Assembly (NCBI GenBank): GCA_003693705.1
Contig: RBZT01000127.1
Location: 29,103 to 93,102, forward strand
DNA: 64,000 nucleotides
Origin: Polymyxa betae
Taxonomy: Eukaryota > Endomyxa > Phytomyxea > Plasmodiophorida > Plasmodiophoridae
Reading direction: 5' to 3'
Every line of letters begins with the position of its first letter. The first letter of the stretch is position 1. Below are positions 55,103 through 64,000 of this stretch, one piece after another. Below the pieces are notes generated by a model, which was given only the letters and a program-made list of their open reading frames with translations, did not search any database and was not told where the DNA came from. A program made the position numbers and the translations under genes.

Positions 55103-58100
55103 ATGCATCTTGATGCCGAGCCTGAAGTCGAACCGATACAGACAGATGGAGATGAGCGATCCGACAATAATCAATCAGCTGCCGTCCTAGATCAGGCAGA
55201 TGACGAGCCAATGCTTGACAATTCATGCGCCAAGGATGGCCCTTCTCCCTTAGAGGGTTCTGAACCAGATAAATCATCTAGAATAGATGAAAAGGATTCG
55301 ATGGAAGAAGGACGCACGCCTACCCGAATGATTATAGAAAGTTTAGAGCTGATAAACTTCAAGTCCTACGCTGGAAGAAAGGTCATAGGCCCTTTTCATA
55401 AGGTTGGTGCCATCTTGATCTTGCTGAATTATAGCACTTCTGAACTGTAAATAGAGATTCTCTTCTGTCGTTGGCCCCAACGGAAGTAAGTGTGTTCCTT
55501 TGAACCCGACATTGTCATTTACTCTTGATAAAGGCGGTAAAAGCAATGTAATTGACGCATTGCTATTTGTCTTTGGCAAAAGAGCGTCACAAGTTCGATT
55601 GAAGAAGATATCTGAGTTGATCCATAATTCTGAACATCACCAAAACTTGCAGGAAGCGACAGTAACTGTGCATTTTGTGGAGATCCTGGATACGCTAGAC
55701 GATAGTGATTACCAAGTAATCCCAGGTATTTTCCCTAAAGAGATTGCAAGCTGCCGTTTATTCGTCAACTGACCATAGGTTCCGAGCTTGTTGTCAGCCG
55801 GACGGCGTACAAGAACAACAGCTCAAAATATTCAATTAACGGCAAATTGAGTAATTTTACTGAGGTCACACAACTGCTAATGTCGAAGAGTATCGATCTT
55901 GAGCATAATCGTTTCCTGATTTTGCAAGGGGAGGTAATGAAATATACTCGATCGGTCTTGGATTTTTTGATTATTATTCAAGGTCGAACAAATCGCAATG
56001 ATGAAACCGAAGGGATCAAACCCAAATGAAACTGGTGTGCTAGAGTACTTAGAAGACATTATTGGCTCCAACAAATGTATTGCTCAAATCGAAGCTGTGC
56101 AAGCTAAAGTAAATCTTATAACGCTGATTACACGGGAAACATCAAAATCCATTAGGTGGAAGACTTACAACAGGAGACCCAAAGTAAATTAACACGGGTG
56201 AAAGTTAGTGAACGGGAACGTGATTGTTTAGAGGTCTGGTTTGTTTTCCGCTTGTTCGAATTTTATTCTTAACACGTTATAGGGAGCCAAAAATGAAGCT
56301 GAAGCGTATATTCGAGAAGAAGATCGCTTACTTCGATCAAAGGCCAAACTTTATCAGTTTTTCTCTCATCAATCCGACAGAAATGTTGAGTCTTTAAAAA
56401 CGACGATGGTGCTGTGATTGTGGATTTCTGTTTTGTTGTCGTACTGACAACACGTTAGAATGAAATGAATGAAAAACTGGCTGATGAGAAAGAAAAGTAT
56501 AAGAAGACCGAGCAGGTAACCAACAAATTCGGAAATACATCGTTCTGAATCTAAATCGTTGGCAGGAGTTAGCCGATTTCAAAGCTAGGTATGACGAGAC
56601 TAAACATGAATGGTCTGGATATGAAGCTGAATACAAACGCTTCCAAGAAGAATACAATAAGCTCGATTGCCGAGACGTCCAACTTCGGACAGCGTTGGCC
56701 CATACCGAAGCTAACTTGAAAAAGATCCAAGCCAAAATCAAGAAAGCGAAGAAAAAGATTGAGGATTCTGAGAAGGTAAGATTCAGTTGTTAGACCCAGC
56801 AGTACCGGTTAATAACGTGTAGGCTGCTGAAGAGAATCAAGTTGCAATCCCCGGTTTATCTTCTGAGATAGAAACGGAATCAAAGCGTTTGGAAGCTGAA
56901 GAAAAGAGGCGGAAATCAATATTTGAGCGGGTTTCCACCAAAACCCAAAAGTTGCGAAAAGAAATGGAAGCGAAACAAAAGATCTTACAGCCTCTGCAGC
57001 ATTCTGTAAATCGCATCTCAGAGCTTGGCTATCTTGATTTAGTGTTTGTTCTTTTCAGGTTGTTCAATGTGAACAGGAACTGGCTACTATTGTTTCTCAG
57101 ATTGAGATGCATTTCCAAGCAGCTGAAGATGCTCAACAATTTTTAGAAGAAAAAGTTGTCAATGCCAACAGAAACAATACGAAAATAGAATTTGAAGAGG
57201 CACAGATAAAGGTCAATGGGTTGTAAGCACATCTACAACGATATTTACCCGTTTCCTCAGACCTTAAAAAACCAAATCGCAGCTAACAAGGAAAAAGAAC
57301 ATGCTGTGAGTGCGCAACTGAAAAGCGTTTGCAGCAAACTGGCCCAGTGTCAAACTGAACTCAACCAGTTTACTGCTGAATATGATCAGGTGAGCTCTCA
57401 TTAAGAGACTCTCTGGTCTTATTAATGCTCGATTGTAGGGCAAAATGCAAATGAATCAAAATCAGAACCGCGGCAGCGTTCTTTCTGCTTTGTCGGCCGC
57501 AAAAGCTTCGGGACAAATCACAGGCATTCATGTAGGATTGTTTGGATCTGATCTAAAGTTATTGAGATCTATGCTAGGGTAGATTGGGGGATTTAGGTTC
57601 GATTTCTCCAAAATTCGATGTTTCTATTTCGACTGCTTGCCCATCGCTAAATCATATTGTCGTCGATACAATAGAAACTGCTCAGAAGTGCGCCAATTAT
57701 CTTAGGCAGAAGCAAGCTGGTAGCACGACATTTATCATAATTGATAAGATTCGGTATCTGGAATCGCAAATGAATCGACCGTTCACTGCGCCTAATAATT
57801 CTACACGGTCAGGGTTTTACACGCTTACAGTGATCAATGTCTTAGTTTCGCAGACTGTTCGACTTAATCGAAGTTCCGAATTCGATTTTCCGAATCGCGT
57901 TCTATTTTGCTCTTAGAGACACACTGGTTACTCAGTCGCTTGAAGACGCCACAAAGTGAGTTCACGACTAGACATTCTAATTACTGTTCTCAGTTGCCTG
58001 CAGAATTGGGTTAGAAAGCGGGAAACGACAACGTGTTGTCACTTTAACCGGTGATGTTATTGATCCATCCGGGACAATGTCAGGAGGTGGGCGCAGTGTA

Positions 58101-60230
58101 GCTCGTGGAGGTATGGCGTATTCTGTTCCGCAGGGGGCTGGGATCAGCGCTGCTAGATTGAAGGTTGCATAGGTCTGTAAGTTGAGCTTTGGTGAACATA
58201 TTTTTTAGGAACTGGATGACTTGCTATCTAAGCTTAACGCCGAAATTGGTTCTTTGATGCAATCTAGGAGAACGCTGGAGTTGGAATTGGATACCCTATC
58301 AAGCGAAATTCATAATTCCAAGATTGCATTACAGCGATCTGAAAATGCCTTTCAAACTTTGATGCAGGTTGCAGTTGCGAATTTGTTGAGAAAAAATAAC
58401 TTAACTGTTTAGATGAAAGAAGAAGCGGCTGATGTGATTAAGTCGGCTGAAGCATGCTTGGCGTCGAAAAAGAAAGAGGCAGAAGAAATACAGACAATCC
58501 TCAGCAGTAAGAAGAAAGTCGCGAATGCTCAGATGGCTGAAGCTCGATCAAATGCGGAATCCGTTGAGCTGGAGGTTCGAGATCTGGAACAAAGGATATT
58601 CGAAACCGGCGGCCAAGAACTTCAAGACCAAGTAATAACAGGAAATTTTGTAGTCACTTAATTGAAATTGTAGTAGATCAAGCTGGTCCAATCCATCAAA
58701 GATCACATTGAGAATTTAAAAGACAGGATCACACGTCATCAAGTCGATAAGGATGCATCCTTAAAAGCTGCTGAGGATGCTCGTAAGCTTATCGATAAAT
58801 GCAGAACCGAATTTCTCGAGGTATGTGTCTTTACAATGAATTCAATTTGCTTACAATTGTAAGGGTGAAGAAGAGATGAAAAGGATTGATGCGGATATTG
58901 AAGAACTTGAGAATCTTGCCGCTAAAGTTGTATCAAGTAGAGACGAAGCTGCAGATGTGGCGGAAGCAAGAAAAGCTGAAGTAAATAAGCTGCAAGACGA
59001 ATGCCAACGCATGTCTCGAGAGTACGACATGGTTCGCAAAGTTGAGCACGATATCAGAATGCAGCTGGAAGATTGTCAGAGGAAAATGGATGAAAACAGT
59101 AAAAAGGTGAGAATCTAACCTTCGACCTGGTCATGCTTACTGACAAATTTGCAGGCTAAAGCGTGGTCACATAAGCTTTCTGAAATCACAGAGCAAATCA
59201 ACGCTAACCTCGAAAGTAGCCCCAGCACTTCCGAGTCCCAGCCTTTTGAATTCCACCTTTTGACAGAGTCTGAGCTGTCAGATTTTGACAGTGAAAGTGT
59301 CAAGTATGGACAAAAAAATATCAAACCCCTACATTCTGAATCCTTCTTTTAGATTGGAAATCGAGACGTTACAACATAGTTTGGATAGCATGAAACCCAA
59401 CTTACAGGCTATCGAAGACTATTCTTCAGCAGACAGAAGCTACAAGGTCTGATTTTGCTATATTTGGTGATATTGTTGACTGAGTATTGATCCTCAGGGC
59501 CATCTTGCCGAATATGAATCGTGCGCCTCGTCTCTGTCTGAAGCACGTGCTGCTTTAGAGCAGCTGCGAACTGATCGACACAATCAGTTCATGTCGGGAT
59601 TCAAGGTTATCACCATGAAACTTAAAGAAATGTACCAAATGTTGACGTTAGGTGTGCATTTTATGTGGATGAAATTACTTTGTACTCATCTGTTGTTAAT
59701 AGGTGGAGATGCTGAGCTTGAGCTTGTGGACAGTCTTGATCCTTTCTCAGAAGGAATTGTATTCTCTGTTCGACCTCCTAAAAAAAGCTGGAAAAACATT
59801 TCAAATTTAAGCGGCGGGGAAAAGGTAATAGGTTCTTGATCTGGGTTGGATTGCTAAAATTCTTCCAGACTTTGAGTTCTTTAGCTCTAGTATTCGCTTT
59901 GCATCACTACAAACCGACTCCGTATGTTCTTGCGTTAATCTGGTTATTCACACTAACCTCTTTTGAACAGATTATACGTTATGGATGAGATTGATGCCGC
60001 TCTCGATTTCAAGAACGTTTCAATTGTCGCTAATTATGTTCGAGACCGTGCTAGGAATGGCCAGTTCATTATTATCTCTTTAAGAAATAATATGTTTGAG
60101 CTTGCAAACCGTTTAGTTGGAGTTTACAAAAATGACAATGCATCCAAAACAATAACTATTGTAAGCACCACTTTCCGCTGAGAATGAGATTAAAATTAAC
60201 GTCTTCTTTCAGGATCCTCATTTGTTGTGA
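55103..60230 (+). CDS. SMC4: Condensin subunit SMC4, many exons
   Basis: The gene opens with an acidic N terminus (MHLDAEPEVEPIQTDG), then RMIIESLELINFKSYAG and Walker A GPNGSGKSN, the codon of its second Ser being split by an intron. MMKPKGSNPNETG and LEYLEDIIGSNKC are SMC4 marks. A coiled coil follows, a hinge near 57550-58150 (GDLGSISPKFDVSIST, VVDTIETAQKCANYLR), a second coil, LSGGEK near 59808 and Walker B YVMDEIDAALD near 59980. SMC4 pairs with SMC2 in condensin to compact chromosomes. Short introns interrupt the coil repeatedly. The stop lies 15 bases from the POLD4 stop. Confidence 0.93.
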
Positions 60231-60245
60231 TACATAGTCCATTTG

Positions 60246-60637
60246 TTATTTTCTAGCATTACTTTCAGGAATGCGACTGCCTTGATCCCATAACGACTCA
60301 GTGATTGCTTCACTTGAAAGTATCAATCTGAGAATTTCTGGGGAGGGATTCAATCCGAGTGCTTGTGCTCTATTCCATCTCTCTAATCGTGTCATTCCTA
60401 AACACGGGCCCATTTTCATATCCATATCGAACTGCCGTAGGATTATTTCAGCATGATCCGCTTCCTCCCAACCGTGCACTGCGGTGGCTGCTGGGTTGAC
60501 TCCTTGAGAATGTTAAGCACCTATGAGTTGCAAACATTGATGATCCAACCAGATTGTGTTTTGTTAGTTGATTCCGGGACCTTACGCCCAGATGCTACAG
60601 ATCTTGGCTTTCTTTGACGATAGTCGTCAGACAGCAT
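60246..60637 (-). CDS. POLD4: DNA polymerase delta small subunit POLD4 (p12/Cdm1)
   Basis: Two exons (about 60637-60536 and 60474-60246) give roughly 110 residues. The C-terminal POLD4 domain shows ILRQFDMDMKMGPC, then LGMTRLERWNRAQALGL and a final helix after NPSPEILRLIL. The basic N terminus (MLSDDYRQRKPRS) resembles the PCNA-binding and flexible region of homologues. POLD4 stabilises the replicative polymerase delta. The subunit exists in animals, plants and fission yeast but not budding yeast. It is convergent with SMC4 at 15 bases. Confidence 0.82.
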
Positions 60638-60740
60638 TTAAGCGAAAGCAAATGAATATTTTGTAAGATTGATCGCAGAGGACTCCGAACCGCATTCAAG
60701 TCACAGATGTTTGAAATTGTCCAATTATCTGGATTTTTAT

Positions 60741-63142
60741 TTATTGCCTCCATTTCATCGCTAACATAACCCAGGTGACAGCAATTTGTTCAGCATAGGG
60801 GACAATATACGTGCGGATGGCGAAGGTCAATGAGGCTCCGGTTTTGTTTAAAATTTCAGACGGGATAGTCTCATTTATGAAGTGAGCCATTATTTTACGC
60901 TATATACTGCTAGTCAGTTAATGCAGATCGATACCTTAGCAATTTACCGAGTCTGCATGATCGAACTGAGCCGGGTATGCTTTGAAAATGTAATGAACAG
61001 GTATCAAATTTTTGATTGCTTGTTGAAAAACTGGCGAAGAGACAACAGCTTAATCTCATACGAACGTAAACATTGAAGTCACTTACGTGCATTTCCGGAA
61101 GTACTGCCTGTGATAAATTGATGTTCATAAGCAACCAAGGCAGGGATAAGGCCGTGTGATAGCGCGTCGTCCCAATTCGTATCTGAATTAAGATGATGCC
61201 TTCGATATTCCTCCATCTGTTGTTGAATCTCCATGTCAAGACGTTCGGAAGTTGTGATGGGATTGATCTTGCATGGCAATATTCTGACAGGATTGCATTT
61301 TGGAGTTAACCGGATCATTTCCGGCGCAATGGACTTCCAAAGAGCAGGATTGGATAAGTCCCAAGATGTTGATCGAATTCCATTGTCTCTCTGTCACAAT
61401 CTTAAACCCGAACTGCTTCACTGGAAAGTTCGGCGAACCTGTATGTTTGCATAATATTCCTGATGATTAAACACGCATCCGATCGTGTCGAAAGGCAAAC
61501 TTTGCTCCTCAAAATCATCCTAACATAGAACAGTATCAGCAGTTATGACTAATTGTTAAAAATTACAGGGTACCGATTCCCCTCCAGAGTAGGTTATTCC
61601 AGTTACGCTATCCCAAAACAATACCCTGGTCTTGGATTCTTTCGTCATAACCCAGGTGTAAGGCCCATCTTGATTCTGAACAGAACATTTTTAGATAAAC
61701 CAAAAGTAGTAGCTTTCAGTATGACCTGTCCACAACATATGTAAGCACTTAGACCGAATCCAAGGAACAAACTGCACAGCAGAGCAGAATGTTCTTCAAC
61801 TCCACCATGACCTATAATACGACAGTTTCGAGATTGTTTATGGGATGGAAAGAGCATTTGAACCTCGACTCAGAAATACGGGTAAGCTGGTCCACAATGT
61901 CGTGGTTTCTCCACCGACAGATATCTCGGCAACGTAAGGAATCATTCTGTTATTTTTTAAGCAAAGTCACGAAAGCAAGCACAGATGTCACCGCACGAAG
62001 CGAGCAGCATGCATTGGAGTCAATATCACCCGACTGTCGTAGATAGGCTGGACCATTGAACAAACAAAGCAGTTATCATTGTTCTCGTTGGGTGCAAACA
62101 GTTTGATTATTCGTTGCTATCAGGAGATAAAAAACAACACACTGTGCAGCTAACGCTATCTAACCACCTGATGATCATTCCGAATTAGAAGAAATTCGTT
62201 CCACCAATTCTTCACATATTTCTGAAACTTTCTGGCGACTTCCTTCTTTTCCATCCATGTATCAGATACATATTTGCTAATCACTGCCCGATCACAGAAG
62301 TTGTTCTTTGTGTTCTCGCAACGGGGAACGATTTGCAGCTGAATGTTCAATGTACCGACAGGCAGACGAAGCAAATCGATTCCACGCGCACAAAGCTCAA
62401 CTGATATTTCTTCTGATCCAGATTGTAAAACTCCACTGCAACCAATATGATCAAAGCTAGAACAGATCAAAAGGGTAATTACCGCCATTCAACTTCTTGG
62501 CTAGAAACAATTTCTCTGAATTTCGACTTCGGATCTTCCTTTAACAGAATAAGCAAAAGTTTTTCTGGCAAATGTAAAATTTTGTGATAAGATATCTGGT
62601 TTGAAAGATATGGTTGCTGTTCTAAACCGATCATAAACTCCTGATTGAATTCTGGGCAGGATTTGGCAGCAATCGGGTAAGAAGAGAATCGATGCGACCC
62701 AAATACTACGACCATAATAAAATTAGCTTTGTTCTAGTTACAAATCAGAGAGCATTAAATAAGTTTAAGCTTGCAACCTCATCTTGCTCTAGAACAGTTT
62801 CAGAGAAGTTGACACCAGATAGAAGCTTAATATGAAGAGATCTCCCCTTATATGGCATTTTATCACCAAAATGTGAGTTTTGGATGAGTAATTGCACAAG
62901 GTTTTGTGCCATATTCGTTTGCTGTAAAGCTTCTGAAAAACTGTCATCATCATCCTCAGTTTTCAGGTTCATCTCCATGAACGCATGGACCGCATCTTTA
63001 ACCTGACCGTAAACGTCTAAAGTACACGGTCAGGGCTTATCATATAAGGAACAGGCATGATACCGTTGGACTGAAGATGCTTATGCAAATGCGTCTTTAA
63101 CCGAATGAGCTGTGATTGAGATAAAGACTCGCAATCATTCAT
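60741..63142 (-). CDS. CEP76: CEP76 centriolar protein, many exons
   Basis: Exons run from 63142 to 60741. The N-terminal helix (QLIRLKTHLHKHLQSNG), then KGRSLHIKLLSGVNF and a C2-like region with CPEFNQEFMIGLE, then ARKFQKYVKNWWNEFLLIR, the transglutaminase-like part with HSALLCSLFLGFGLSAYIC, and finally LVAYEHQFITG, PVHYIFKAYPAQF and AVTWVMLAMKWRQ at the stop all follow CEP76 order. CEP76 limits centriole reduplication in animals and is kept mainly in species with centrioles. Not every exon between 61320 and 62150 was fixed. It supports a flagellated life stage. Confidence 0.88.
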
Positions 63143-63310
63143 GATGTAATCACTATGTAGTATCTACTGACAGTATATGAAACGTTATCAAGTGAGATCA
63201 GGTCCCTGTTGTACTCCGTATTATGTTACAACAACATAGTAGAATGATAGACAACACATTGACACAACTCATTATTCTATCAACAATCCAATCACAGTTT
63301 GAGTTATTTT

Positions 63311-63451
63311 CGAATCGGATATCCAAGCGATTCACTTGTGACCCGATTCCTCTTGTCAGGAAGTCGCCTGCCCTGTATCGCCGCTCCCTTCAAGTTCGAG
63401 TCCTATCATGGGAGCTGTGTAAGACGCCCAAAAAACGAGCTGCCTGACAAG
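63311..63451 (+). ncRNA. Candidate structured RNA with nested stems
   Basis: Stems seen are gaatcgg (63312-63318) with ccgattc (63343-63349), cttgtcagg (63352-63360) with cctgacaag (63443-63451), and inside the latter gctccc (63383-63388) with ggagc preceded by g (63410-63415). Each is perfect. A string gttcgagtcct resembles a tRNA T-arm but no cloverleaf closes around it. The segment could be an RNA gene, a snoRNA-like transcript or a transposon end. Confidence 0.25.
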
Positions 63452-63623
63452 CTTGTGAGATCTTCATTGTAAACTGTCTGGTAGCTTATGGGAAACGCAG
63501 CAAAAGAGTAATTGGTTTGCTAAACAATGCAAGAACAGGAGATGGTTGTTCTCCGTCATGTTATCAGATGTACAGTGCGGGCAGTCTTTAACCGACAACT
63601 TGTCTCAATTTTATTTTGGAAAA

Positions 63624-63646
63624 AGAGGCCGCGCCAGAGGCCGCGC
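63624..63646. repeat. GC-rich 12-base tandem pair
   Basis: The string agaggccgcgc occurs at 63624-63634 and again at 63636-63646, one base apart. It lies about 40 bases beyond the transposase stop and contrasts with the AT-rich surroundings, so it may belong to the transposon terminus. Confidence 0.6.
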
Positions 63647-63686
63647 TACATCAATCACTCCGAATTATAGTTCATCCAGTATTTTT

Positions 63687-63998
63687 TCAGCGGTGTGAGC
63701 GGTACTTCTTTACGGCATATTCAACCTGCGCCGGTGTCAGTCGAACATCTCCTTCTTTCAAACGATAGGCGTCAATGTAGCGCTCTGATTTGCGAGCATA
63801 CCGGCGGATGCTCGCTATGGACACTGAATTTAAAGCCACTGGCACCATTGTCTGCAGTGTCTTCCACGAGTAATCGCAATGCTTACGAGTGTACGCCTTG
63901 CATGCTCCCCAAAACATTTCAATAAAATTAAACTCCGGATGGAATTTAGGATAAAAAATAATGCAATGTCCAGTGGCCTCAACAGTTTCGTTCAGCAA
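63687..63998 (-). mobile_element. DDE transposase (Tc1/IS630-like), C-terminal part
   Basis: The frame enters from the right edge of the window and ends at 63687, giving 103 residues. [17 protein letters not shown] contains the third catalytic acidic residue (Glu of NFIEMFWG) of the DDE_3-type fold, followed by [25 protein letters not shown] and a C-terminal helix with KKYRSHR. This pattern is common in fungal transposases of the Tc1/mariner/IS630 group. The first two catalytic Asp residues lie outside the window, so completeness cannot be judged. Its GC content is higher than that of its neighbours. Confidence 0.85.
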
Positions 63999-64000
63999 AG

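Larger units (their letters stand above)
63143..63686. other. Intergenic region at the transposon edge
   Basis: About 540 bases between the CEP76 start and the transposase stop. It contains a foldable segment at 63311-63451 and a GC-rich 12-base tandem pair at 63624-63646, both listed separately. No coding frame is supported. Confidence 0.5.

Overview
This is a nuclear eukaryotic window with dense, mostly intron-containing protein genes. Introns are very short: the ones I could place run from about 34 to 66 bases, with GT..AG ends and donors such as GTATGT, GTCAGA and GTTTG. No rRNA gene, convincing tRNA, CRISPR array or bacterial operon was seen. The gene content points to a flagellated fungus or a close opisthokont relative (chytrid-, blastoclad- or aphelid-like). 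A Mif2/CENP-C kinetochore protein and a fungal-style DDE transposase sit beside centriole and axoneme genes (CEP76, a CFAP157-like protein, a CFAP92-like protein). The lineage is inference from gene content, not from a database search.

Layout, left to right. 0-8.3 kb: a protein with two SUMO-interacting motifs, a rhomboid protease, ribosomal protein uL2, an orphan three-exon gene, a Sec14-type lipid-transfer protein and the ribosome-assembly factor NSA1/WDR74. 8.3-17.6 kb: one giant minus-strand gene whose 16 exons join with consistent phase into a 2844-residue protein carrying about ten tandem GAF or GAF-like domains and no visible output domain; this is the most unusual object in the window. 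18.6-24.3 kb: a two-KOW protein, a metallo-beta-lactamase-fold protein lacking part of its metal site, CDP-diacylglycerol synthase, COQ3 and SNU13. 24.3-27.9 kb: an island of intronless, frameshifted or orphan ORFs, including a RING-like relic and a helicase plus GIY-YIG relic, which looks like a decayed mobile or viral insertion. 28-35.3 kb: a small membrane coiled-coil protein, eL28, REX4-type exonuclease, CENP-C and the CFAP92-like gene. 35.3-42.9 kb: VPS18, UFD1, an unresolved gene and prefoldin subunit 3. 42.9-47.8 kb: sparse DNA with a tetraspanin, USB1 and a 0.5-kb element with long inverted arms. 47.8-63.2 kb: an orphan gene, CFAP157-like, HEL2/ZNF598, an orphan gene, SMC4, POLD4 and CEP76. 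The right edge holds a truncated transposase.

The genes do not form one pathway. Themes that recur are ribosome production and surveillance (uL2, eL28, SNU13, NSA1, REX4, HEL2), chromosome maintenance (CENP-C, SMC4, POLD4), protein and membrane traffic (VPS18, UFD1, Sec14, CDS) and the flagellum or centriole. Exon models were built by eye from reading-frame continuity and splice consensus; they are not transcript-supported.
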